The notes below the pieces were generated by a model. The model was not told the DNA's origin and searched no databases. It saw nothing but the letters and a program-made list of their open reading frames with translations. A stretch of 64,000 nucleotides of DNA from NCBI RefSeq assembly GCF_002368115.1, contig NZ_AP018316.1, forward strand, positions 4,150,666-4,214,665. The letters run 5' to 3'. Source of the DNA: Dolichospermum compactum NIES-806. Lineage in GTDB: Bacteria; Cyanobacteriota; Cyanobacteriia; Cyanobacteriales; Nostocaceae. Positions 38,616 through 46,666 of the stretch are shown piece after piece (positions within the stretch are counted from its first letter, which is position 1; every line of letters starts with the position of its first letter). The position numbers and the translations under genes are program-made.

Positions 38616-38892
38616 CAACTCCCCACCAAAAATCATTCAACAACATCCTGAAAATCCTCAAATCCTGGAAATCCTGATATGGCTACGCCACGCTTCGCTA
38701 TCAGACAAAAAAAAATCACCAACTCCCCACCAAAAATCATCCAACAACATCCTGTAAATCCTCAAATCCTGGAAATCCTGATATGGCTACGCCACGCTTC
38801 GCTATCAGACAAAAAAAAATCACCAACTCCCCACCAAAAATCATCCAATAACATCCTGAAAATCCTCAAATCCTGGAAATCCTGATTCAGAC
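38616..38892. repeat. 104-bp tandem repeat, about 2.7 copies
   Basis: Units begin at 38616, 38720 and 38824 (period exactly 104 bp). Each holds CAACTCCCCACC, CAACATCCTG, CTCAAATCCTGGAAATCCTGA and, in the first two, ATGGCTACGCCACGCTTCGC. The third is cut short. Related single units flank the toxin-antitoxin genes at 41345-41400 and 42095-42230. Confidence 0.85.
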
Positions 38893-39157
38893 AATATTAT
38901 GTTAAAATAAAATCTGTGAAAAATCACATTATCAAAACAATGATCCTACGAACATGGCAACAATCTCATTCTCAAGAATTGCAAAAAATTACTGAGACAT
39001 TAGCAAAAATTACCCAACTTCCAGCAGAAGCAGTTAAACCTCATCTTGATGCAATGCTAGAACAATTAATTAAAACTACAGAACTTCCATTTTATCAAGA
39101 AGTCTCCGATGAAGAATGGATTCAATCACTGAATCAATGGAGTTCTAGCCACAATCC

Positions 39158-40332
39158 CAGAAATGTTGAATAGCGTAATAAAACTTTACATATTGAAATA
39201 AACTTAGCCTATAAGTGCTATTTTTCATCTTATCCAAATAAGTTTTCTAAACCAATGAACATAACTTATTTCCTGACACATATAGGACTGAAGATAACGG
39301 AGTTTATCTAATAAAGTTTTGCCAAATTCTTGCGGTATTTCTATTAGTTGCAATATCAAATAAGCGATTAAACAGCACATTATCTGAATTCTAATTCCAT
39401 TCTCATTCTTTGTCATAAGTCTGTCTAACTTGAGGTGCATTTTTAAGAATTTCCATAACAATTCAATTTGCCATCTTTGTATGTAAATTTCCATAATCTC
39501 TTGATTACTAACTTGCTCTTCTCCTTCATTTAATAAGTTTGTTGCTAAACGAAATTCACTCTTAGTTTCTATATCACAAAATGCTACTACTCTAATTTCC
39601 ACTTCTCTTTCATCTTTGCCAACTTTACAATTACCATTTTCTAGCATTTCTAAAGTGACATTATTTTTAATTCTTAAGACAAAAGCTTTATTTTTTTGTT
39701 GTTTTAATTCAGATATTCTTTCGGAGGATGCAAATCCTCTATCCATTATCCCTACTCCTTTTGACGGAATTGCTTCTACTGTTTCTTGTCCATATTTATG
39801 GTCATGTCCTTGCCCAAAATGAATCACCATTCCACCAACTTCTGATGTCAAACTATCTAACCCACAAAATAGTTTTACTTGATGATATCCTTGACTCCAT
39901 AATAATTTACTTGTTAATGTAATAATTGTTGAATCTATAGGAAATAATGCTTGGGTTTCTTCCTTTCCTTTTTTCTTTCTCAGTTGATTGTTTAATTCAG
40001 TTATTATCTCCAAAAATACTTGAGTATCTCTCTTTTTACTTGCCTTGGAAAAATTTGATATTTTTAAATCTATCCCTTGATTATTTAGTCTTTGAAATAA
40101 ATCTCTCATACTCACTATACTTTTATCCATGACATACTGTAACCACACTGATACAAATGAAAATGTGTCCAGAACTGGATAATCTTTTTTGGGCAATGGT
40201 TTCAATATTGTTTTGACCACTTCTGGGAAATTCTTTAAGCGCATAATTTGATAATTCTTTATCTATATTTTTTTAGATTGTATCAAATTATGGTACTTTT
40301 TTTTAATCTTTTCCTAACATTCAACACTTCTG
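39158..40332 (-). mobile_element. IS4-family insertion sequence, 1175 bp
   Basis: Terminal inverted repeats CAGAAATGTTGAAT (left) and CAGAAGTGTTGAAT (right, complement) differ at one base. The element is flanked by the 9-bp direct repeat CCACAATCC (39149-39157 and 40333-40341); the preceding G is shared, so the duplication could be read as 10 bp. It carries one transposase gene and has landed in an antitoxin gene. Confidence 0.88.
39225..40244 (-). CDS. IS4-family transposase
   Basis: A 339-residue DDE transposase that appears intact. The first Asp is in FPIDSTIITL (about residue 103), the second in IMDRGFASS, and the Glu lies in the IS4 signature Y-x2-R-x3-E-x6-K, read as YIQRWQIELLWKFLK. 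Length is typical for a compact IS4-group enzyme. Intact gene, clean ends and a perfect target duplication suggest recent movement. Confidence 0.92.
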   Translation of the reverse strand: MRLKNFPEVVKTILKPLPKKDYPVLDTFSFVSVWLQYVMDKSIVSMRDLFQRLNNQGIDLKISNFSKASKKRDTQVFLEIITELNNQLRKKKGKEETQALFPIDSTIITLTSKLLWSQGYHQVKLFCGLDSLTSEVGGMVIHFGQGHDHKYGQETVEAIPSKGVGIMDRGFASSERISELKQQKNKAFVLRIKNNVTLEMLENGNCKVGKDEREVEIRVVAFCDIETKSEFRLATNLLNEGEEQVSNQEIMEIYIQRWQIELLWKFLKMHLKLDRLMTKNENGIRIQIMCCLIAYLILQLIEIPQEFGKTLLDKLRYLQSYMCQEISYVHWFRKLIWIR

Positions 40333-40407
40333 CCACAATCCAAATATACCACTTTTATCAGATTATGCTGTCAGTCGAGCAGGTATTTATGAAGATGAGG
40401 AAATTTA

Positions 40408-40617
40408 GTGACATATTTAATTGACACAAATATTATTTTGAGAATAGCACAACCAAATCATCCAATGTGTGCAGAATCTTTAAATGCACTCGCTAGACTA
40501 CGAAGACAAAAAGAAAATTGTTATTTAACACATCAAAACCTAGTAGAATTTTGGCGTAGTGCTACCCGTCCTATAGAAAGAAATGGTTTATCAGACAAAT
40601 TACTTGTTACGATATAA
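40408..40617 (+). pseudogene. Truncated vapC-like PIN toxin
   Basis: Starts with GTG overlapping the antitoxin stop (TAGTG) and encodes MTYLIDTNIILRIAQPNHPM, with the first catalytic Asp and EFWRSATRP, then ends after NGLSDKLLVTI at 69 residues. VapC proteins of this type are about 130-140 residues, so the C-terminal half with the last acidic residues has been deleted. Together with the IS-split antitoxin the whole module is dead. Confidence 0.75.
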
Positions 40618-40650
40618 TAATATAATCAATTCTCATCAGGAGTAAAAGCT

Positions 40651-40920
40651 ATGACTATGAAAGAACTGATTCAAGCAGAAATTGACAAAATACCAGAACA
40701 AGAACTAAATAACCTTTATCAATGGATAAAAGAATTTAGTGGTAAAATAAATAATATGAAACATTCAGAAACTTTGGAAACTTCAGAAAAACATCCTTCT
40801 AATTCCTATCCTTACCATGATTTAGATTATCTTGCTGGAACATGGACAAAAGAAGATGAAACTCAATTCTTACTTAATACGCAACAATTTAATGAAATTG
40901 ATCAAAAGTTATGGCAATAA
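40651..40920 (+). CDS. vapB: Antitoxin of vapBC module
   Basis: An 89-residue acidic protein beginning MTMKELIQAEIDKIPEQELN, similar to the short DUF2281-like antitoxins seen beside cyanobacterial VapC toxins. It overlaps the downstream toxin gene by 10 bp, which implies translational coupling. The AT-rich stretch at 40600-40625 (ATATAATAATATAAT) may hold its promoter, and AGGAG precedes the ATG by about 10 bp. Confidence 0.7.
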   Translation: MTMKELIQAEIDKIPEQELNNLYQWIKEFSGKINNMKHSETLETSEKHPSNSYPYHDLDYLAGTWTKEDETQFLLNTQQFNEIDQKLWQ

Positions 40921-41324
40921 AATCAATCTTACTAGATACTAATGCTTATACTGCTTTTAAACGTAATCAAAATGAAGCAGTTACAATAATTGCAAATGTA
41001 GATATTATTGCCATCAATTCTATCATCCTTGGAGAATTACTAGGAGGTTTTGCATTAGGAAATAAACCAGAAATTAATCGTTATGAATTAGATAAATTTA
41101 TGCAATCTCCTAGAGTCAAAATATTTCCGGTAGATGAGAAAACATCAGAATATTATGCTCTCATTTATTCTCAATTGAGAAAAAAAGGAAACCCTATACC
41201 TACTAATGATATTTGGATTACATCTACAGCAATTCAACATGATTTAATTTTATTTACCTATGATAGTGATTTTGAAAATATAGAAAATTTAAAATTAGGT
41301 AGTTGTTTAGCAGATTTTATTTAG
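40911..41324 (+). CDS. vapC: VapC toxin, PIN-domain ribonuclease
   Basis: A 137-residue PIN protein with a complete acidic set: LLDTN near residue 9, the Glu in IILGELLGG near 42, TNDIWI near 99 and TYDSDFENI near 117. It should cleave RNA (tRNA or rRNA in known members) unless bound by the antitoxin encoded just upstream. It seems intact, in contrast to the two broken PIN genes at 6122 and 40408. Confidence 0.85.
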   Translation: MAIKSILLDTNAYTAFKRNQNEAVTIIANVDIIAINSIILGELLGGFALGNKPEINRYELDKFMQSPRVKIFPVDEKTSEYYALIYSQLRKKGNPIPTNDIWITSTAIQHDLILFTYDSDFENIENLKLGSCLADFI

Positions 41325-41344
41325 GAATCATAATTTATCATCAT

Positions 41345-41400
41345 ACTTTAAACCAACATCCTGAAAATCTTAAAATCCTGGACATCATGATTCAGACAAT
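41345..41400. repeat. Single CAACATCCTG...CCTGATTCAGACA repeat unit
   Basis: One degenerate unit of the family that forms the 104-bp array, between the vapBC and parDE modules. Confidence 0.55.
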
Positions 41401-41440
41401 TACATTTATAATGAAAATTATCAGTTATAGGAAATAGACA

Positions 41441-41707
41441 ATGAATATTACCCTAAAACCAGAACAAGAACAGTTTATTCAAAACCAGTTAGCTCAAGGG
41501 AGATTTCCTAATGCTGAAGCAGTCATTAATCAAGCTTTACAACTTTTACAAGAAAAACAACGAGAATATGAAGACTGGGTAGAAGATGTGAAAGTTAAAG
41601 TTAATGAAGCCGCAGCAGAATTAGAACGAGGGGAAGGAGTTCCTTTAGAAACAGTTGTTGAACAGATACAGGCAAAATTTCGTCATGCGCGTGAGGAGAA
41701 AAAATGA
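41441..41707 (+). CDS. parD: ParD-family antitoxin
   Basis: An 88-residue protein with an N-terminal ribbon-helix-helix start, MNITLKPEQEQFIQNQLAQG followed by RFPNAEAVINQALQLL, typical of the ParD/CC2985 antitoxin group, and a charged C-terminal tail that would wrap the toxin. Its stop overlaps the parE start by four bases (ATGA). It probably also represses its own promoter. Confidence 0.85.
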   Translation: MNITLKPEQEQFIQNQLAQGRFPNAEAVINQALQLLQEKQREYEDWVEDVKVKVNEAAAELERGEGVPLETVVEQIQAKFRHAREEKK

Positions 41708-41997
41708 ATCAATGTTTGATTTCACCTCTAGCAATTCGAGATTTAGATAGCATTTCTGAATATTTTTTAAACAGAAATATTGAAGCGGGAGAAATCCTCT
41801 TTCAAGATTTCACAAAAAAGTGTGAAAAATTACTGCTATTTCCTCAAATGGGACGCAGTTATGAATATATAAGACAAGAAATGCGTGGACTTCCTTTAAA
41901 TGGTTACATCATTTTTTATCAGGTTGTTGATAATAATGTTGAAATTCTCAGAGTCGTGAATGGTCGTCAAGATTTAGAAGCTTTATTTGCAGAATAG
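41704..41997 (+). CDS. parE: ParE/RelE-superfamily toxin
   Basis: A 97-residue protein of the RelE/ParE fold: ISPLAIRDLDSISEYFLNRN, FPQMGRSYEYIRQEMRGLPL, YIIFYQVVDNNVEILRVVNG RQD. Family toxins poison DNA gyrase (ParE) or cut mRNA (RelE); the ParD partner suggests the former. Start overlaps the antitoxin stop. Confidence 0.85.
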   Translation: MNQCLISPLAIRDLDSISEYFLNRNIEAGEILFQDFTKKCEKLLLFPQMGRSYEYIRQEMRGLPLNGYIIFYQVVDNNVEILRVVNGRQDLEALFAE

Positions 41998-42059
41998 ATA
42001 GTTTATTAACTGAGAATTTTGATCATCCATCCAATAATATCCAAAAAATTCCCCACATC

Positions 42060-42230
42060 ACAAAAATCCTCACATCCAAAAAACCTCAACGCAAAGCAAC
42101 ATCCTGAAAATCCTAAAATCCTGGATATCCTGATTCTGACAATTAAAAATCACCAACTCCCCACCAAAAATCATCCAATAACATCCTGAAAATCCTAAAA
42201 TCCTGGATATCCTGATTCTGACAATTAAAT
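42060..42230. repeat. Two further units of the CAACATCCTG repeat
   Basis: Imperfect units ending in CCTGGATATCCTGATTCTGACAATTA at about 42097-42145 and 42146-42230, the second including CACCAACTCCCCACCAAAAAT as in the 104-bp array. Confidence 0.65.
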
Positions 42231-42242
42231 AAGCCTACTTAT

Positions 42243-42350
42243 TTATCTGGACTCAATTAACCCCATACCAATTGAACCCGGTGGTAATTCATCTAAATAA
42301 ATTCGTTTAATTCTCCCACTATTAATCAATTCTTGTTGATAAGCAGTCAA
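42243..42350 (-). pseudogene. C-terminal remnant of a DUF2887-type gene
   Basis: The complement encodes LTAYQQELINSGRIKRIYLD followed by ELPPGSIGMGLI, which looks like the end of the DUF2887/Rpn-like nuclease family. The open frame extends to 42584, but the upstream part does not look like that family and may be unrelated sequence. See also the fragment at 11076-11234. Confidence 0.4.
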
Positions 42351-42584
42351 TTCTCCTACATCTAAACTTGTAATTGCATCTTTATCCTGAGATACAAAAT
42401 AACATCTTGGTATTTTGGTTATGAGGACAAATATTATTTTCTTATTTCCCTGCTTCTGGAATTTATTTGGGAAATAATTATCTTGATAGATAAAAACCTT
42501 ATATATATGGGCGCACACTTTCCCACCAATACCATAAGCATACCCGAAACTCGGAACACTGTCAAGCCCCCTAGCTGAAATCAC

Positions 42585-42920
42585 CAGAAATCGTTAGATT
42601 ATTGAGAATATTATCAATAATCATGAGAATAGACCCCTATTTATTGAGAAAGTTCTTTTTTGCCACAATCCTATATAAATAACTTATATCTTAATAACAA
42701 GATCCCCGACTTCTTTGATTAATGTTGTGATTTATCAAGAATTCGCTACCCTACTGTCAAAAAGACTACTCCTAGACCAAAGAAGGAACAACCTAAATCG
42801 GCTTAGCCTCTTAGTTTTTCTAGTTTGAGCTATGTAATTTGTAAACTCAGTCCTTCTGGGTCATTTTGTCATGTCTTAGTCTAAACTCCAGTCAATAATA
42901 AGGTAATGTAAAACTTGCAA
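42585..42920. other. Non-coding stretch with half hairpin repeat
   Basis: No gene is seen. AGATCCCCGACTTCT at 42701-42715 is one arm of the hairpin repeat without its partner. The remainder is AT-rich with no recognisable signal. Confidence 0.4.
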
Positions 42921-43253
42921 CTATTTGGTCATATCTATAGCCTTGGTTTCTGCCATTAGCCAATTCAGATAATCCTCATTTCCTGCCTCAATTGGTAAAG
43001 CCACCACACAAGGTACTTGATAAGAGTGTACTGATTTTACTTTAGCTGTTAGTTCTGCAAATAAATCACGGCGCGATTTCATAATTAAAATAGCTTCTTT
43101 TTCCACTTGTAATTCACCTTGCCACCAATAAATACTATCCATACCGTCAATTATGTTGGCACAGGCCGCAAGACGGGCTTCTACTACGGCTCTACCTACG
43201 TTAAGAGCTTCAGCACGGTCTTTACAAGTGACGTAAACAAAAAGAAATTTCAT
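42921..43253 (-). CDS. cutA: Divalent cation tolerance protein CutA
   Basis: A 110-residue CutA1 protein: VTCKDRAEALNVGRAVVEARLAAC, the conserved NIIDGMDSIYWWQGELQ block, EAILIMKSRRD and VHSYQVPCVVALPIEAGN. It forms very stable trimers and is widely conserved; a role in copper tolerance was proposed first, but its function remains uncertain. Cytoplasmic. Stands alone. Confidence 0.93.
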   Translation of the reverse strand: MKFLFVYVTCKDRAEALNVGRAVVEARLAACANIIDGMDSIYWWQGELQVEKEAILIMKSRRDLFAELTAKVKSVHSYQVPCVVALPIEAGNEDYLNWLMAETKAIDMTK

Positions 43254-43655
43254 ATTTTGACTTTATTATATCTGTTTGGGGCAATGTCTACGAAGGGGGA
43301 AGCGAACTGCTTGCAGCAGCGCTTCGCTATCGCTTGGGTTTTCCTCAAGAATTGGGAGAGCGATCGCTTGGGGTTTCCTCAAAAATTGTGGGCGCTCAAT
43401 TTCCCTCAATAATTTGGTAAAGGCGATCACTCTTCTCAATAATTTGGTAGGGCGATCGCAGTTAATTTAATGTCAAATGCTTGATGAAGCTCTTGCCAAA
43501 TAGTTCAATTTACAACAGCATAGCCTTCTCTATGTTAATTTTTATGTAAAACTTTGTCGCTTTATAACAAAATAAATAATCTTACATCTACATTATGATA
43601 TATCTTTAATGAACTTTTTCTCTAATTCTTGGCAATTAATTTTGTTCATGTAGCT
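43254..43655. repeat. HIP1-rich repeat region upstream of pentapeptide gene
   Basis: GCGAACTGCTTGCAGCAGCG and CTTCGCTATCGCTTGGG, then three or four degenerate units of GCGATCGCTTGGGGTTTCCT CAAAAATT. The same family recurs at 44490-44710, 45515-45550 and 46240-46285. No gene. Confidence 0.6.
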
Positions 43656-44477
43656 ATGCAAGATAAATCTAAACTTGAAAAACCAGAACGTCCAGAACCT
43701 AAATCTTTTTGGTATGGATGTTATGAATATCCAGAATGGTGTTTAGAATGGTTTCTCTATGTTCTAAGTAAAATGGCGATTTTTGACATTTTAGATATTC
43801 TTAGTAAATTAGGAGTTATTGTGGCTGTTATCCTCTTTTTCTCAGAAGCTAAAGAACGCCAGCAGCGAAAACAATATGAAGCATGGCAAGTTATTATTAA
43901 TATGCAAGATAAATCAGGAAATGGAGGAAGAATAACTGCTATTGAAGATTTAAACACAGATGGAGTTTCTTTGTCTGGTATTGAAGTCCAGAAAGCATAC
44001 TTATCACAAATAAATTTAAAAAAAGCTAATCTTCAGGCTGCTAATTTTTCTGGTTCTACGCTTTATGGAGCAATTTTTGAACAAGCTAAATTATATCAAG
44101 CTAAATTTATATGTATTAAGCAGGGACAATGCACTGATCTATATAAAGCTAATTTTCAAAAAGCTAATTTAGAAGATGCAGATTTAAGAGGTGCAGATTT
44201 AAGAGAAGTTAATTTTGTAGAAACTAATCTGCAAAATGCTAAGTTACAAAAAGCAAATCTGCAAAATGCTAACTTCCAAAATGCTAATTTAAAAGGTGCA
44301 AGCTTAGAATGCGCTAAAAATTTAATTTCTGAACAAGTAAAACTTGCAAAATCTTGGCAATCAGCAATCTATGATCAGCAGCTTTCTAAACAATTGGGCT
44401 TATCTACATATTCAACAATAAATTGTTCAAAGCTAAAATTTAACCCTTCGACAAAGGAGTGGGAAGAATCTAAATAA
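43656..44477 (+). CDS. Pentapeptide-repeat membrane protein
   Basis: About 273 residues. A hydrophobic segment around residues 45-65 (GVIVAVILFFS) would anchor it in a membrane; the following part carries pentapeptide repeats of the A(D/N)LxX type (KANLQAANFSGSTLYGAIF, ANLEDADLRGADLREVNF, ANLQNANFQNANLKGA), which fold into a right-handed beta helix. Such proteins are abundant in cyanobacteria and mostly of unknown function. An upstream TTG at 43629 keeps the frame, but the ATG at 43656 is preferred. Confidence 0.82.
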   Translation: MQDKSKLEKPERPEPKSFWYGCYEYPEWCLEWFLYVLSKMAIFDILDILSKLGVIVAVILFFSEAKERQQRKQYEAWQVIINMQDKSGNGGRITAIEDLNTDGVSLSGIEVQKAYLSQINLKKANLQAANFSGSTLYGAIFEQAKLYQAKFICIKQGQCTDLYKANFQKANLEDADLRGADLREVNFVETNLQNAKLQKANLQNANFQNANLKGASLECAKNLISEQVKLAKSWQSAIYDQQLSKQLGLSTYSTINCSKLKFNPSTKEWEESK

Positions 44478-44612
44478 AGTTATCTTGGAATATGCGATCG
44501 CTTCCCACAAGAATTGGGTATTAAATCCACAATTCATATACGCCCTGTGAACAAAGCGAACTGCTTGCAGCAGCGCTTCGCTATCGCCTGGGTTTCCCTA
44601 AGAATTGGGGGC

Positions 44613-44682
44613 GCTCAATTTCCCCCAAGAATTTAGTAAGAGCGATCGCTCAATTTCCCCCAAGAATTTAGTAAGAGCGATT
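44613..44682. repeat. 35-bp tandem repeat, two copies
   Basis: GCTCAATTTCCCCCAAGAAT followed by TTAGTAAGAGCGATC occurs twice with a 35-bp period, followed by the palindromic GCGATTCCTACGGAGCGCTT element at 44677-44706 that is also inserted in the XRE gene at 57765. Confidence 0.75.
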
Positions 44683-44725
44683 CCTACGGAGCGCTTCGCT
44701 ATCGCTTTCTCACGCCATCCTTGAT

Positions 44726-44855
44726 TAAGTAGGTGAACAGAAAAATTTAAAGGTATATAACGGTATGTAAAGTTGTCTCAATGCGAGATTCTGATTGAGT
44801 TTCAGCCATTTTACAAAACGCAATACCCCTCATTTTTATTTTGTTCACCTACTTA
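44726..44855. repeat. 130-bp MITE-like element with 14-bp inverted ends
   Basis: Perfect terminal inverted repeats TAAGTAGGTGAACA / TGTTCACCTACTTA bound 130 bp of AT-rich non-coding sequence. A single matching end is at 32414-32427. Probably a non-autonomous transposable element. Confidence 0.75.
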
Positions 44856-44872
44856 GTTCTTGATTATTCATT

Positions 44873-45598
44873 TTAGAAACGTTTTTGTTTTGGGGTTGTG
44901 TATTTATTTGCAGACGAATTTGGTAAACTAGAAGTACAACCAGCAGCTTTAAATTGTTGAGAAATTTGATTTTTTTCTGATGCTTCAAATATATATTCAA
45001 GTAATCCACTTAGTGATTCAACAGGTCTGGGACTATGTAAAGGAATCTCACTATTATTGCCGACAAATCTGCCATTTTTGAGCAATGCTGATCCTAAATA
45101 ATAATTTCCTTCTTTGAATAGCACTTCTCCAATATTGGTTTTTATAACTCCATTAGAGAAAACACCAGTAGTTAAACGACCAGAACCTTCAGCTGTTTCA
45201 AAAACACAAACACGACCCTTACTATTTGATGGATAAATATGACTACTATTTTCGTATCCCATCCACCGACCAAAGAAAGGTGCTAATTCTGGTTCAGTCT
45301 TTGACCAAGCACGTACAAAGGATTCTCTTGTCTTCTTTTCTACTTGAGTACGTCTATCTTGAAGATAACTAGCACCTACATTATTATTTTTGGTTCTGCT
45401 AATTTGTTGCTGAAGTTCTTGACGTAATCTTTTAATTTCTGCATTAGTTGGTTGTCGAGTTTGGGCTAATACTGATAATTCGTTAACACCTAAAGTTATT
45501 AAACTGAATCCTAAGATAAATAGCGATCGCTTCGCCCCCTGTAGGTATCGCTGTACTTGTGGTAATACTAATTTTTGGGTCTTCAAAACAGGTTTCAT
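44873..45598 (-). CDS. Exported or membrane-anchored protein, hypothetical
   Basis: A 241-residue protein with a positively charged N-terminus and one hydrophobic segment (SLFILGFSLITLGVNELSVLA, about 25-45) ending in a plausible AQT cleavage site. A short helical region (NAEIKRLRQELQQQI) follows, then a domain I do not recognise containing FGRWMGYENSSHIYPS and GRVCVFETAEGSGRLTTGVF. Part of the N-terminus (YLQGAKRS) is encoded by a GCGATCGCTTCGCC-type repeat. It follows another exported protein on the same strand after 26 bp, so the two may be an operon. Confidence 0.6.
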   Translation of the reverse strand: MKPVLKTQKLVLPQVQRYLQGAKRSLFILGFSLITLGVNELSVLAQTRQPTNAEIKRLRQELQQQISRTKNNNVGASYLQDRRTQVEKKTRESFVRAWSKTEPELAPFFGRWMGYENSSHIYPSNSKGRVCVFETAEGSGRLTTGVFSNGVIKTNIGEVLFKEGNYYLGSALLKNGRFVGNNSEIPLHSPRPVESLSGLLEYIFEASEKNQISQQFKAAGCTSSLPNSSANKYTTPKQKRF

Positions 45599-45624
45599 AG
45601 ATTTTCCTTGAAAATGTTCAAAAT

Positions 45625-46215
45625 TTAATCAATGGGTTCTTTAGTGCAAGAAAGATAATTAGAATTAACCCAGCCTTTCAAGCCCTTAACTTTCTTATTT
45701 GGTCCCCTAATCACATCGACATAAGCCCAAATCCCCTCTTGTTTCCTGAGTAAAACATGATTACCATTATTTAAACCGGCTCTGGATTTGCCATTGGGAG
45801 TAAACCGCAGTGCTAATTGTCCAGATTTGATATTGACTACATCGCACCAAATAGCCCATTTAAGCTCAACTTTAGGTGTATTTTCTGAGACTGCTACCAG
45901 TTTTTCACTTAAAATTAGTTTACTCTTATTAACAATCATTAAGTACATTCCGTCATCAGAATCTTCTTTCCAAGAAATCGAGTAGTAATAATCCCCATTA
46001 CTCCAGGTCATCCCCCGATAACCATTATCTTGCCATCCTGTACCGTCTTCTAATTTGATGCAGTTTCCTTTAGCATCACAACCAACGTAGGTATTAGCAT
46101 TTATAGTAACTGTGAACTTCCCAGCCCTGTAAGTATCGGCTTTGGCTTGGGCTTGGGTGGCAGTGGTGACAATGCAAGTCGTTATGGCTGCTGTTAATAA
46201 TAGTTTTAGGTTCAT
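45625..46215 (-). CDS. Exported protein with C-terminal SH3-like domain
   Basis: A 196-residue protein with a clear signal peptide (MNLKLLLTAAITTCIVTTAT then QAQA, cleavage near residue 25). The middle (TYVGCDAKGNCIKLEDGTGW) is unknown to me. The C-terminus, NGNHVLLRKQEGIWAYVDVI ... GLKGWVNSNYLSC, looks like a bacterial SH3 domain, often involved in wall binding. Likely periplasmic. It precedes the 44873 gene. Confidence 0.65.
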   Translation of the reverse strand: MNLKLLLTAAITTCIVTTATQAQAKADTYRAGKFTVTINANTYVGCDAKGNCIKLEDGTGWQDNGYRGMTWSNGDYYYSISWKEDSDDGMYLMIVNKSKLILSEKLVAVSENTPKVELKWAIWCDVVNIKSGQLALRFTPNGKSRAGLNNGNHVLLRKQEGIWAYVDVIRGPNKKVKGLKGWVNSNYLSCTKEPID

Positions 46216-46290
46216 GGGTTTTCTCTAAAAATTTGGTAGGGTACGGGTGGCGATCTGCTTACAGCAGCGCTTCGCTATCGCTTGTTATCA

Positions 46291-46497
46291 CTATTCATAA
46301 AATGCAGAAATTCGTCCAAACTTCCGAGGTGGATCAACATTTTCAAAACGAACTGCTTTAGGGTCAAAAGCAATGATAGTTTTGGCTAGCATTCCATAGG
46401 TTAAAGTTTGTCGGTTAGCTGCTTTGCTAATGAGAATTTGCCAAATTTGTAAGGCGCGTTTTGGATGCGTTGGGTTGTCGTTAAAGGTTTTGTGCAT
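46291..46497 (-). CDS. Short conserved-looking ORF, probably truncated
   Basis: Starts MHKTFNDNPTHPKRALQIWQ and ILISKAANRQTLTYGMLAK, which resembles the N-terminus of a longer cyanobacterial hypothetical family as I remember it. The remainder (IIAFDPKAVRFENVDPPRKF) does not continue that pattern, so an internal deletion is likely. 68 residues from this ATG. Confidence 0.4.
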   Translation of the reverse strand: MHKTFNDNPTHPKRALQIWQILISKAANRQTLTYGMLAKTIIAFDPKAVRFENVDPPRKFGRISAFYE

Positions 46498-46666
46498 AAG
46501 TGTACTGTAAAAAATTGAACTTAGAAATAGCAATACCTGTAGTTAGCGAAGTGATTCCTTTTTTCTCTCAAGAATTTGGTGGGGGCGGGGGCGGGGCGAT
46601 CGCCTACTCAACTTGGCTAAACTGTGGTAGCGAATTATATCCGCCAAATTTTTTAGCCTTAATCTA

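Larger units (their letters stand above)
38940..40408 (+). pseudogene. vapB-like antitoxin gene split by an IS4-family element
   Basis: The 5' part (38940-39157) encodes MILRTWQQSHSQELQKITET and on to WSSSHN. The frame then runs into the IS and stops at 39173. Removing 39158-40332 and one copy of the 9-bp duplication restores one frame: SSSHNPNIPLLSDYAVSRAG ... EDEEI, ending with TAG at 40406-40408, 94 residues. That stop overlaps the GTG start of a PIN-domain gene by one base, the standard antitoxin-toxin arrangement. I do not know the antitoxin family by name. The gene is inactivated as a full-length antitoxin. Confidence 0.8.

Noticed and set aside
38679..38885. Plus-strand frame of 68 codons with internal repeats
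   Set aside because: It consists only of the 104-bp tandem repeat and has no ribosome site.
38616..38892. Possible CRISPR array
   Set aside because: Whole 104-bp units repeat, not short direct repeats with unique spacers.
42351..42584. N-terminal part of the minus-strand frame ending at 42243
   Set aside because: Only the last 35 residues resemble DUF2887; the upstream part is biased and looks like non-coding sequence.
43119..43470. Plus-strand frames overlapping cutA and its upstream region
   Set aside because: Opposite the clear cutA gene and within HIP1-type repeats.
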